Assembly (NCBI GenBank): GCA_021802545.1
Contig: JAJZRS010000003.1
Location: forward strand, 62,001 to 126,000
Length of the DNA: 64,000 bases
Reading direction: 5' to 3'
From: Pseudomonadota bacterium
GTDB taxonomy: Bacteria; Pseudomonadota; Gammaproteobacteria; Burkholderiales; JABEVD01
The notes under the pieces were generated by a model that was given only the letters and a program-made list of their open reading frames with translations, was not told where the DNA came from and did no database searches. This document shows, one piece after another, positions 50,495 through 58,464 of this stretch; the first letter of the stretch is position 1; the number at the start of each line of letters is the position of its first letter. Made by a program: the position numbers and the translations under genes.

Positions 50495-50824
50495 TCAGAA
50501 GCGGTGGATGACCCACATCGGCGGGCGGACGCCTGGATCGATGGATCCGCGGCGGACGAACTGGCCGTCCCCCTTCATGTCGACGAGATAATACGGAACG
50601 CCGTGCTTGGGCGTGACCTTGATCATGTAGAGATGGCCGTGGATGCGGTATTCCTCGATCTTCTCTTCGCCTTTTTGCTGAATCGTCACTTCGGGCTCGG
50701 GCGATTTGTCTCCGCTCACCACGGGGGGAGGGGGGGCGTCGGGGAGTGGTTCGAGTCCCGGGGGATTGTCTGCGAAAGCCTGGACGGGCAAGAGGCAGGC
50801 GAGGGCGATGATGGCGTAACGCAT
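50495..50824 (-). CDS. DUF2782 periplasmic protein
   Basis: A 109-residue protein with a signal peptide (MRYAIIALACLLPVQAFA), a Pro-rich spacer and a small domain with IEEYRIHGHLYMIKVTPKHGVPYYLVD, the DUF2782 hallmark. The chosen ATG is 50824; another ATG 18 nt upstream is possible. The polA-DUF2782-thrB neighbourhood is common in betaproteobacteria. Function unknown. Confidence 0.87.
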   Translation of the reverse strand: MRYAIIALACLLPVQAFADNPPGLEPLPDAPPPPVVSGDKSPEPEVTIQQKGEEKIEEYRIHGHLYMIKVTPKHGVPYYLVDMKGDGQFVRRGSIDPGVRPPMWVIHRF

Positions 50825-50870
50825 GATATTTTCCGAGTTCATGGCCGAAGGACCTTATTCTATCCGAAAG

Positions 50871-51587
50871 TCAGAGGTTGAGCTGTATTTCGTGCTCGGC
50901 TTCCGAAGGCGCGAAGCCGCGCGACTCGTAATGCTTGAATATCGCATCCACGACTTCCTCGGGCTCGTCGATCATCTGGATCAGGTCGATGTCATCCGGA
51001 CTGATCATCTTTTCGGCGACGAGCACATTCTTGATCCAGTCTATCAGCCCCTGCCAGAAAGGGGAATGGACGAGAATGATGGGGATCCTCCGGGTTTTTC
51101 CTGTCTGGACCAGGGTGAGGGCTTCCATGAGCTCGTCGAGCGTTCCGAACCCGCCCGGCATGACGACGTAGGCGGAGGCGAACTTGACGAACATGACCTT
51201 GCGCGCGAAGAAATGCCTGAATGTCTGGCTGATGTCCTGGTACTTGTTCGCATGCTGCTCGTGGATGAGCTGGATGTTGAGGCCTATGCTCGCAGAAGGG
51301 CCGTAGAATGCGCCCTTGTTGGCTGCTTCCATGATGCCCGGCCCACCCCCGGAGATGACGGCGAAACCGGCGTCGGAGAGCAGGCGGGCGATTTTTTCGG
51401 TAAGCTTGTAATGCTCGTGATCGGGGCTCGTCCTCGCGCTGCCGAAGATGCTGACCGCCGGATGGACCGCATTGAGTCGCTCGGTCGCTTCGAAGAATTC
51501 TGACATAATGCCGAAAATGCGCCAGGATTCGCGCGCAGACCAGGGCTTTTCAGCCTTTTCTGCAGGGCGGAGAATTTTTTTGTTCAT
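50871..51587 (-). CDS. LOG-family nucleotide 5'-monophosphate phosphoribohydrolase-like protein
   Basis: A 238-residue Rossmann-fold protein of the TIGR00730/LOG type. The active-site motifs are SGGGPGIMEAANKGA and PGGFGTLDE. Relatives cleave cytokinin ribotides or other nucleoside monophosphates; older databases call them lysine decarboxylase-like. AGGGGAT lies 6-7 nt before ATG 51587. It diverges from polA with almost no spacer. Confidence 0.9.
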   Translation of the reverse strand: MNKKILRPAEKAEKPWSARESWRIFGIMSEFFEATERLNAVHPAVSIFGSARTSPDHEHYKLTEKIARLLSDAGFAVISGGGPGIMEAANKGAFYGPSASIGLNIQLIHEQHANKYQDISQTFRHFFARKVMFVKFASAYVVMPGGFGTLDELMEALTLVQTGKTRRIPIILVHSPFWQGLIDWIKNVLVAEKMISPDDIDLIQMIDEPEEVVDAIFKHYESRGFAPSEAEHEIQLNL

Positions 51588-51600
51588 GGTGATCCCTAGG

Positions 51601-54291
51601 ATGAATGCCGAAGAATTGAAATCCAAAACGCTGCTGCTCGTCGACGGGTCTTCCTACCTCTATCGCGCATTCCATGCGCTGCCCGACTTGCGAAACCACA
51701 AGAACGAGCCGACTGGCGCGCTCTACGGCGTCCTCAACATGCTGCGCCGCCTGCACAAGGACGTCAAGGCGGATTATAGCGCCGTCGTCTTCGACGCCAA
51801 AGGCAAAACGTTCAGGGACGAATGGTATCCCGAGTACAAGGCGCACCGCCCCCCCATGCCGGAAGACCTCGCGCTTCAGATCGAGCCGATTCACGAGGCG
51901 ATCAAGGCGACAGGGTGGCCGCTCATCATGGTCGAAGGAGTCGAGGCGGACGACGTGATCGGCACGCTCGCCGCCCTCGCTTCCAAGGCAGGGATGAGGA
52001 CGGTCGTCTCGACGGGGGACAAGGACATGGCCCAGCTCGTGAACCCGCATGTCGGCCTCGTCAACACGATGAGCGAGGAATGGCTGGACGAGGAAGGAGT
52101 TTCGAAAAAATTCGGCGTGCCGCCGGAGGCGATCGTCGATTATCTGGCCCTGGTGGGGGACGCGGTCGACAACGTTCCGGGGGTGGAGAAGGTGGGGCCC
52201 AAGACCGCCGTCAAATGGCTCACCCAGTACGGCAGTCTGGACAACCTGGCCATGCATGCCGAAGAAATTACCGGGGTGGTCGGGGAGAACTTGAGGCGCA
52301 CGCTGTCCTGGCTTCCCATGGCGAAGAAGCTCCTCACCATCAAGTGCGACCTGGAACTCGGTCTTTCTTGGGAAGACCTCGAAGAAAAGCCGAGGGACAG
52401 GGCGAAGCTCATCGATCTTTACGGGCGGTACGAATTCAAAACCTGGCTGAAGGAAATCGAATCGCAGGAAATCGAATCCGAAAAAGAGCCGCCGGAAGAT
52501 CCGGCCCCTTCAACATGCGAGACCGTTTTCGAGGAATCTCAGCTGGATGCATGGCTGAAGAAGCTTGCAAATGCTTCCCCCGCATTCATCCATATCGAAA
52601 CGACCAGCGACGAGCCGATGGAGGCCGAAATCGTCGGCATTGCCTTTTCGACGAAAGAAGGCTCGGCCTATGTCCCTATCGGGCATCGTTATCCCGGCTC
52701 GCCGGAACAGCTTCCCCTGGAGAAGCTGAAGGGGTTCCTTGAGTCCGAAAAATGCAGCAAGGGGGGAATGAACGTCAAGTACATGAGGCACGTCTTTTCC
52801 AACCACGGCATCAGCCTTTCGGGAATGAATCACGACGTCGAGCTGGAATCCTATGTGCTGGAGAGCCACAGGCCGCACGATCTGGAGAGCATGGCGCAGC
52901 GCCACCTGGATCTCAAGAAGCGTTCCAGGGAGGAGATCGTCGGAAAGGGTGCGGGAAAAATCGGGTTCGACCAGGTCGACATCGAAACCGCGTCCGCCTA
53001 TGCCTGCGAGGCCGCGAGCCTGTCGCTTCGCCTCCACGCAGTTCTCCATCCGCAGCTCGAAGAAAAACTCGCTTCGATCTATGCGGAAATGGAGATGCCC
53101 GTGTCCGAGATCCTTTTCAGGATGGAGCGGTACGGCATCCTGCTCGATTCGAAAATGCTGGGGGTGCAGAGCGGCAAGATAGGGGAGAAGCTGCTCGAGC
53201 TGGAAAAGAGCGCTTTCGAGATCGCAGGCCAGCCGTTCAACCTCAATTCTCCGAAGCAGATCCAGGAAATCCTTTTCGATGTCCTGAAGCTTCCCGTGCG
53301 CAAGAAGACCCAGACCGGGGCGCCTTCGACGGATGAGGAGGTGCTCGAGGAACTCGCCCTCGACTATCCGTTGCCCAAGATCCTGCTCGAATACAGGGGG
53401 CTCGCGAAGCTCAAATCCACCTATACCGACAAGCTGCCGAAGATGGTGAACCCCAGGACGGGAAGGGTGCACACCACCTATGCCCAGGCGGTCGCCGTGA
53501 CGGGAAGGCTCTCCAGTCTCTCCCCGAATCTGCAGAATATCCCGGCGAGATCGGAAGAGGGGCGGAAGATCAGAGAGGCCTTCGTCGCCCCGAAAGGGCA
53601 CAGGCTCGTCTCCGCAGACTATTCCCAGATCGAGCTCAGGATCATGGCGCACATCTCGAAAGACGCAGGCTTGCTCCGGGCCTTCTCGCGAGGGGAGGAC
53701 ATCCACAGGACGACCGCTTCCGAGATATTCGGGGTGCCGCCTGCAGAAGTGTCTTCCGAGCAGCGCCGCTACGCGAAAGTGATCAATTTCGGCCTCATCT
53801 ATGGCATGTCCGTTTTCGGTCTCGCCTCCCAGCTCGGGGTTGAACGTTCCTCCGCTCAGGTCTACATCGACCGCTATTTCTCGAAGTATCCCGGGGTCGC
53901 TGACTACATGCAGAGAACGCGGGAGGAGGCGAAGCAAAACGGCTATGTCGAGACGGTTTTCGGCAGAAGATTGTGGCTGCCCGAGATCAAGAGCTCGAAC
54001 GGGGGAAGGCGGGCTGCGGCCGAGCGCGCAGCGATCAACGCCCCGATGCAGGGAACGGCTGCCGACCTCATCAAGCGGGCGATGATCTCGGTGCAGAAGT
54101 GGCTGGACGGGAGCATGCTCAATTCCAGGCTGATCATGCAGGTCCACGACGAGCTCGTGCTGGAGGTGCCGGAATCGGAGCTCGGGACCGTCATGGAAAA
54201 ACTCCCCAGGCTGATGGAAGGGGCGGCTTCCCTTTCCGTTCCGCTTCTCGTCGACTGCGGCTCCGGATCCAACTGGGACGAGGCCCACTGA
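51601..54291 (+). CDS. polA: DNA polymerase I with degenerate proofreading site
   Basis: Repair and Okazaki-fragment polymerase of 896 residues from ATG 51601; an in-frame ATG at 51586 is also possible. The 5'-3' exonuclease (about 1-290) keeps its acidic residues (VDGSSYLYRAFHALP, EADDVIGTLA, STGDKDMAQLV). The polymerase domain is intact (SADYSQIELRI, IMQVHDELVLEVPE). In the 3'-5' exonuclease domain, alignment to E. coli Pol I shows D355, D424 and D501 replaced by His331, Met395 and Ala471; only Glu333 and Tyr467 remain. Proofreading is therefore predicted lost. Confidence 0.96.
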   Translation: MNAEELKSKTLLLVDGSSYLYRAFHALPDLRNHKNEPTGALYGVLNMLRRLHKDVKADYSAVVFDAKGKTFRDEWYPEYKAHRPPMPEDLALQIEPIHEAIKATGWPLIMVEGVEADDVIGTLAALASKAGMRTVVSTGDKDMAQLVNPHVGLVNTMSEEWLDEEGVSKKFGVPPEAIVDYLALVGDAVDNVPGVEKVGPKTAVKWLTQYGSLDNLAMHAEEITGVVGENLRRTLSWLPMAKKLLTIKCDLELGLSWEDLEEKPRDRAKLIDLYGRYEFKTWLKEIESQEIESEKEPPEDPAPSTCETVFEESQLDAWLKKLANASPAFIHIETTSDEPMEAEIVGIAFSTKEGSAYVPIGHRYPGSPEQLPLEKLKGFLESEKCSKGGMNVKYMRHVFSNHGISLSGMNHDVELESYVLESHRPHDLESMAQRHLDLKKRSREEIVGKGAGKIGFDQVDIETASAYACEAASLSLRLHAVLHPQLEEKLASIYAEMEMPVSEILFRMERYGILLDSKMLGVQSGKIGEKLLELEKSAFEIAGQPFNLNSPKQIQEILFDVLKLPVRKKTQTGAPSTDEEVLEELALDYPLPKILLEYRGLAKLKSTYTDKLPKMVNPRTGRVHTTYAQAVAVTGRLSSLSPNLQNIPARSEEGRKIREAFVAPKGHRLVSADYSQIELRIMAHISKDAGLLRAFSRGEDIHRTTASEIFGVPPAEVSSEQRRYAKVINFGLIYGMSVFGLASQLGVERSSAQVYIDRYFSKYPGVADYMQRTREEAKQNGYVETVFGRRLWLPEIKSSNGGRRAAAERAAINAPMQGTAADLIKRAMISVQKWLDGSMLNSRLIMQVHDELVLEVPESELGTVMEKLPRLMEGAASLSVPLLVDCGSGSNWDEAH

Positions 54292-54632
54292 TGAACCTGT
54301 CGAGATCGATGAAGGCCTGGGGGAGCCCGGATTTTCAAAAGGTCTTCAAGCAGGAGCTCGCCGAAAATTCGGCCGATCTCCCGCTTCAGGAAGGGCTCAC
54401 TTCTTCGAGCTATGCATTGGCGGACAATATAGAGGCGATGCTCATCGATTCTGCTGAAGAAGAAGGGGTCCTGAAGGTCAGGGCAGGAATATTCTACGAG
54501 GGGATACTGGGGGGATGCAGCTGCGCGGACGACCCGACCCCCGTCGAGAGCCGGCCGGAATATTGCGAGATGCTGATCGAAATAGACGGCATCACGGGGG
54601 AAGCCTCGGCGTCAATTTCGAGGGACTCATGA
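54291..54632 (+). CDS. Small protein downstream of polA (unknown)
   Basis: A 113-residue acidic protein whose ATG overlaps the polA stop (TGATG), so probably translated by coupling. Near residues 75-98 it has GGCSCADDPTP and a third Cys in PEYCEM, which might bind a metal or form disulfides. No signal peptide or membrane segment. The region containing GILGGCSC reads like a small alpha/beta domain. Family not recognised. Confidence 0.75.
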   Translation: MNLSRSMKAWGSPDFQKVFKQELAENSADLPLQEGLTSSSYALADNIEAMLIDSAEEEGVLKVRAGIFYEGILGGCSCADDPTPVESRPEYCEMLIEIDGITGEASASISRDS

Positions 54633-55024
54633 ACAGCATCAAGGTCGCCGTCGAATTTTCCTTCAAGGGGGAGAGTTACGCGCTTTCGGCCGTTGTCGAT
54701 TTCGACGAAATGCTTTCAAAATACGACACCATGCCTTCATTTCACGCGATCCTCGCCAGAAAAAACGACATCGACACCTATTCCTATCTCTACGAGGTGA
54801 TGGAGGAGGCCGACCTCGAATTTTCGGATGCGACCGGACTCGCTTCTCAGTTCCTGGAGGAAGGGCGTTTCGATTCCGAAGGGTTTTCGGGCGCGTGGCG
54901 CGAAAGCAGGGTGCTGGATCTATTGAGGCCTGTCGCGAAAAGAATTCTGGACATCGATCTCGATTCCGACCCCAAGCTCAGGGAAGCAATGCTGGAAGCC
55001 TACAGGCTGGGAAAAGGCGGTTAG
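54629..55024 (+). CDS. Small protein, third gene of the polA cluster (unknown)
   Basis: A 131-residue acidic protein that starts with ATG overlapping the previous stop (ATGA). MNSIKVAVEFSFKGESYAL suggests an N-terminal beta-hairpin; the remainder looks helical with many Asp and Glu. It ends before a strong terminator at 55135-55158, so the polA transcript probably ends after it. Function not recognised. Confidence 0.75.
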   Translation: MNSIKVAVEFSFKGESYALSAVVDFDEMLSKYDTMPSFHAILARKNDIDTYSYLYEVMEEADLEFSDATGLASQFLEEGRFDSEGFSGAWRESRVLDLLRPVAKRILDIDLDSDPKLREAMLEAYRLGKGG

Positions 55025-55134
55025 CCCTCTGACGGTGGTCGACAGCAACGGTTCGTCATTTCAGGATCGATTTTCTGCAATGTTTCCTGATTAGAATGTC
55101 TCGGCTTCATTGTTACACTCACTCCAAGACTTAG

Positions 55135-55158
55135 GCCCGCTTCGAGCGGGCTTTTTTT
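55135..55158 (+). terminator. Rho-independent terminator of the polA cluster
   Basis: GCCCGCT-TCG-AGCGGGC forms a 7-bp GC-rich stem with a tight loop, immediately followed by seven T residues. It lies 110 nt after the stop of the last gene. The rest of 55025-55308 holds no credible gene. Confidence 0.9.
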
Positions 55159-55308
55159 GATCGGATTTGATCGACGCCTCCTGCCTGATTGGAGCCGCCG
55201 ATTGCTTGAGCGGACTCGCTGTGGCGGCGTCTTTAACACCAATGTAATGGCTCTGGGCGAAATCGATCCGGGCATGAAATTATGAATTGACTTAAAGGAG
55301 CATATCCA

Positions 55309-55518
55309 ATGAATCAGGAAACAATCCCGCTCTACGGCGCCTTGGTGATCGATTCTTCGCATGAAGAATCTGAGGTACAAGAGGAAGTGAGCGCCATGAA
55401 AGACCTGCAGTGGCATATGATACAAATGGCGGCATACCATCTGGCAGAAAAGAGGGGTTTCGCGCCTGGCCACGAACTGGATGACTGGCTTGAGGCCGAA
55501 GCTCAAATTTTGAAATAG
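55309..55518 (+). CDS. DUF2934 small protein
   Basis: A 69-residue protein with a strong AAAGGAG ribosome site. The C-terminal half MIQMAAYHLAEKRGFAPGHELDDWLEAE matches the DUF2934 pattern (A-Y-x-L-x-E-x-R-G ... DWLxAE). Members are common in soil and sediment bacteria; no function is established. It is flanked by a terminator upstream and converges with a small helical-protein operon. Confidence 0.8.
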   Translation: MNQETIPLYGALVIDSSHEESEVQEEVSAMKDLQWHMIQMAAYHLAEKRGFAPGHELDDWLEAEAQILK

Positions 55519-55580
55519 GTTGCTTTTGGGCGCCATACTCCGTCCATGATCACGAAATCTCGTGACGGCTAAACCTATTT
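55513..55580. repeat. Nested inverted repeats between convergent genes
   Basis: The outer arms AAATAGGTT (55513-55521) and AACCTATTT (55572-55580) are a perfect 9-bp inverted repeat. Inside, TCACGA-AATC-TCGTGA (55550-55565) forms a 6-bp hairpin. Both stop codons of the flanking convergent genes lie within the element. Bidirectional termination or mRNA 3'-end protection is plausible. Confidence 0.5.
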
Positions 55581-55798
55581 TCGTCGGCCTTGTCGCGTAG
55601 CGTCTTCACGTTTTTCCGCCATTCTTCAAGCTGTTCGTCTTCCAGTTCCATCTGGAGCGCCAGCGCCTCTTCCATCGAAATCCTTTCTTTGTTCAGTTTC
55701 TTGAGCAACAGGCCCTTCATTCTGCTGGATAGGCGATCCAGCCCCTCTTCGTTCAATGCGCTGACCTTTTCCATGTATTCCGGCTTAGACTGCTTCAT
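55550..55798 (-). CDS. Small helical protein (unknown)
   Basis: An 82-residue highly charged protein predicted to be almost all helical; MEEALALQMELEDEQLEEWRKNVKTLRDKADE could form a coiled coil. It overlaps the upstream gene by 14 nt, so the two are a probable operon. The sequence gives no family signature. Base composition is lower in GC than in the backbone genes. Confidence 0.62.
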   Translation of the reverse strand: MKQSKPEYMEKVSALNEEGLDRLSSRMKGLLLKKLNKERISMEEALALQMELEDEQLEEWRKNVKTLRDKADENRFSRHEIS

Positions 55799-56123
55799 TA
55801 GACATCTCCCGCAATTTTTGGACGATGATCGGCGGTTTCTTTTGAAGATCCATGGAATGCAGCCTATTGAAGGCGCGTTCCGTCATGTCGGATAGCTGGT
55901 CCAAGTGCTGCCTGTAGGCTTCAACTAAGCTGAGAAGTTCGCGGAACGTATCCTTGTCGGTTGCCTTAAGTTGCAACAATGTTTCTTCAGAACAGGAAGA
56001 AACGAACATTGCCGTTCGCCTCTGCATTTTTCTATGGTAGTCATTCGAGTTTTGCTCAAGCTGCATGTTTGCGGCATTTATAAAACCGGCATCCAAGCCC
56101 CTGTTCCTGGCGTAACCTGTCAT
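55785..56123 (-). CDS. Phasin-like small helical protein (unknown)
   Basis: A 112-residue protein started at ATG 56123, 7 nt after GGGAG; a longer frame to 56363 crosses an AT-rich non-coding stretch and is rejected. It is helical, with TAMFVSSCSEETLLQLKATDKDTFRELL and an amphipathic C-terminal half. The pattern loosely resembles phasin or polyhydroxyalkanoate-granule helpers, but no signature confirms that. It is the first gene of a two-gene operon. Confidence 0.62.
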   Translation of the reverse strand: MTGYARNRGLDAGFINAANMQLEQNSNDYHRKMQRRTAMFVSSCSEETLLQLKATDKDTFRELLSLVEAYRQHLDQLSDMTERAFNRLHSMDLQKKPPIIVQKLREMSNEAV

Positions 56124-56251
56124 ATTGCGCTCCCGAAATTTGGTTATTTTTAATTTTGTACCAAATTTTGGATCGCCAATCAAGCGCAAATCAAATAAAA
56201 ATACTATATAAAATATATAGTTAGTTGTTTTTGGTTGGGTGTCATGAACAA

Positions 56252-56280
56252 GCTTCGCGCGATTCAAGGTCGCGCGGAGC
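56252..56280 (-). terminator. 11-bp GC hairpin, candidate terminator
   Basis: GCTTCGCGCGA and TCGCGCGGAGC pair over a 7-nt loop with one wobble. On the minus strand the right side is followed by TTGTTCA, so weak termination of transcripts from the Ada-like gene is possible before the small-protein operon. Confidence 0.4.
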
Positions 56281-56381
56281 TGCTTTCCTGTGAATGCCAT
56301 GAGTTGATACGAAAAGCGGCAAGCTGTGACGATATGAATGGGCAAGGAGGCTGAGCTCGTCATTGGCGGCTGTCCAATTCA

Positions 56382-56414
56382 ATACCCGTATTGGGTAATA
56401 CCCAATACGGGTAT
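56382..56414. repeat. 33-bp perfect palindrome
   Basis: ATACCCGTATTGGGT (56382-56396) and ACCCAATACGGGTAT (56400-56414) are exact reverse complements around AAT, giving 16-bp arms around a single central base. It contains nested TACCC/GGGTA dyads. No T-tract follows on either strand, so an operator or protein-binding element is more likely than a terminator. Confidence 0.75.
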
Positions 56415-56506
56415 GCAGCATTAAAACAGTGTGTTGAAGAATATCTCCTTGAAAGAGGATCCGACTCGATCCGGCTGCCGTCCACGTGGGCTGCGGTCGT
56501 CCCCAG

Positions 56507-57340
56507 TCATTCGGCATCCTGCCTTGCCGCTTCCCAGGCGTGAATGGCTTGCTTGCGTATTATTCCCCACTGGTAGCCGGCCAAGTCTCCGCTCTGGCGG
56601 ATGACGCGGTGGCAGGGAATCAGGAAGGCAACCGGATTGTCGCCTATGGCGCAGCCCACCGCGCGCGCCGCGCGGGGATGATGGACCGCTTTTGCTACTT
56701 CGGCATAGCTGGTCACCTGACTGCTGGGTATCTGCAAGAGCGCCTTCCACACGCTGACCTGGAAATTCGTGCCGGAAACATGTAGCGACAAGGGGCGGTC
56801 AGGCGAAATATTGCCGCTGAATACGGCATCGGCCGTCGCGCCCGTCAGCGCCGGGTTTTCACGGACAAGGGCTTTCGGCCACTTCCGGGCAAGACGTACG
56901 CGCGCATCGCCTGCCGCACCGCCTTCAACGAATTCGAGACTGCAGATGCCCTTTGGCGTGACCGCAATGAATATCGGGCCGAATGGCGATTCATGCACGC
57001 CGAATTCTATCGTCATGCCTTCGCCCGCCGTCTTGAATTCACCAGGGGTTGCAGCCTCGAGATGGACGAAATGATCGTACAGGCGGGAGCCGCTGCTGAG
57101 GCCAACGGCATCGGCAACATCGAGCAGCGGCCTGGATTCGGCAAGAAGCCGCTTGGCCCGCTCGACGGTCAGGACCTGCAAGTAGCGCTTGGGCGTGACG
57201 CCAGCCCAGCGGCAAAACAGCCGCTGGAAGTGAAAGGGGCTCAGGCGAACATGCGCTGCGATCTCGTCAAGCGTGGGCTGGCGGTCTGCGCGGCCGCCGA
57301 TGAATTCAATCGCCTGCGCAATGCGGTCGTAATCGGACAT
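56507..57340 (-). CDS. AraC-type regulator fused to O6-alkylguanine-DNA alkyltransferase (Ada-like)
   Basis: A 277-residue two-domain protein. The AraC HTH (about 8-105) contains TLDEIAAHVRLSPFHFQRLF and the alkyltransferase domain (about 110-275) has the acceptor Cys243 in FLIPCHRVIR, with Asn/Arg in HPRAARAVG. The Ada N-terminal zinc/phosphotriester domain is absent, so methyl transfer from O6-methylguanine is expected but Ada-type activation by Cys38 methylation is not. ATG 57340 is preceded by AAGGAT; a TTG 12 nt upstream is an alternative. Confidence 0.93.
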   Translation of the reverse strand: MSDYDRIAQAIEFIGGRADRQPTLDEIAAHVRLSPFHFQRLFCRWAGVTPKRYLQVLTVERAKRLLAESRPLLDVADAVGLSSGSRLYDHFVHLEAATPGEFKTAGEGMTIEFGVHESPFGPIFIAVTPKGICSLEFVEGGAAGDARVRLARKWPKALVRENPALTGATADAVFSGNISPDRPLSLHVSGTNFQVSVWKALLQIPSSQVTSYAEVAKAVHHPRAARAVGCAIGDNPVAFLIPCHRVIRQSGDLAGYQWGIIRKQAIHAWEAARQDAE

Positions 57341-57605
57341 GTCATCCTTCAAGGGTGTATGGCATCTCTCGATGCGTACAGTCGAGCACGTGGAATCTCT
57401 GGAAGCTCATGATACGCGTTTCGAGGCATGTGACGAAAACCTATTGTGCATGCCGCAAGGGATGGACGCGACCCGGATCTTGCGGTTTTGCATTGGCTGC
57501 CTGCCGCTCTAGAAAACATGTTTTGGCAAAGGCATGGACCTGCTTGTTGCATTGCTGAGCTTGCCGTCATAAAGTTGGCTTGTTTTCGCTTTACGAAAGT
57601 GACCC

Positions 57606-58430
57606 ATGTCCTGCAATCCGGAAATACTGAGGGATGTACCGCTTTTTTCCTTGCTCGACGACGACGAGCTTGCCGTGCTCGCATCCCAGGTCGAGCTCAG
57701 GACATTCGGGCAACGGCAGAGGATATACAAGATCGGGGAGCCGAGCGAGCGCGCCTACATCATGGTTTCGGGCTCCGTGCAGATCTCGACCATAGACGAG
57801 GACGGGCAGACCGTGCTGATCGACGAGCCGATGAACGGAGACGTGTTCGGCTTCGCCTCCATGCTTTCCGGAGCGCCCCACCAGTCCGAGGCGGTCGCGG
57901 GCGAGGAATCGCAGTGCATCGAACTCGACAGGAACGACATTACCACCCTGCTGCGCAGCAAGCCGGACGCAGGCCTCGACCTGATGACTGTCATGGGCAG
58001 GCAGTTCCATGCCGCTGAAAGGCTGGTCAGGCTTCGTGCATCACGCAATCCCAACGACCTGATCGAGGAAGCCCAGACCTTCGGCGAGAAGATCGCGGAC
58101 TTGGTCGCCTCCTTCGGCGGCTCATGGACGTTCATCGCCATTTTCGCCGTCACCCTTGTCGTCTACACGGCGGTCAACGTCGAGCTCGGAAAGTCGGCCT
58201 GGGATCCCTATCCGTTCATCCTGCTGAACCTTTTCCTTTCGATGCTCGCCGCCGTACAGGCGCCCATCATCATGATGAGCCAGAACAGGCAGGACAAGAA
58301 GGACCGCCTGAGGAACGAGCTGGATTTCAACGTCAACAAGAGTTCCCATTCGGAAATACAGGGGCTCGCGAGAAGGATCAACCTCCTGTACGACAAGGTC
58401 GGAGACCTCGAGGAAATGCTGAGGAAATAG
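57606..58430 (+). CDS. Cyclic-nucleotide-binding DUF1003 membrane protein
   Basis: A 274-residue protein with an N-terminal cNMP-binding beta-barrel (about 10-125; GDVFGFASMLSGAPHQSEAVA is the phosphate-binding cassette region) and a C-terminal DUF1003 domain. DUF1003 carries two membrane helices (about 175-195 and 205-228) separated by a short loop, and the tail is a coiled coil. It could sense cAMP or a similar ligand at the membrane; the output is unknown. The next gene, htpX, follows after 34 nt. Confidence 0.86.
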   Translation: MSCNPEILRDVPLFSLLDDDELAVLASQVELRTFGQRQRIYKIGEPSERAYIMVSGSVQISTIDEDGQTVLIDEPMNGDVFGFASMLSGAPHQSEAVAGEESQCIELDRNDITTLLRSKPDAGLDLMTVMGRQFHAAERLVRLRASRNPNDLIEEAQTFGEKIADLVASFGGSWTFIAIFAVTLVVYTAVNVELGKSAWDPYPFILLNLFLSMLAAVQAPIIMMSQNRQDKKDRLRNELDFNVNKSSHSEIQGLARRINLLYDKVGDLEEMLRK

Positions 58431-58464
58431 GGCTATAGTTGTATAGTCCACAGGGAGGATTTCC

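Larger units (their letters stand above)
56124..56506. other. Gene-free AT-rich region with large palindromes
   Basis: About 380 nt between the Ada-like gene and the small helical-protein operon, both on the minus strand. The part at 56124-56240 is very AT-rich and probably holds the operon promoter. Two inverted repeats dominate the rest (56252-56280 and 56382-56414). Open frames crossing it have no coding signs. Confidence 0.6.

Noticed and set aside
52510..54288. A 592-codon open frame opposite polA
   Set aside because: It is the reverse of a well-supported gene and shows no family motif.
56242..56517. A 91-codon minus-strand frame over the palindrome region
   Set aside because: It consists mainly of the palindromes and AT-rich spacer, with no ribosome site.
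57349..57684. A 111-codon minus-strand frame before the cNMP-DUF1003 gene
   Set aside because: Arg/Ala-rich and overlapping the start of a well-supported gene; no family signature. The 57341-57605 gap otherwise holds only a small AAAACATGTTTT palindrome.
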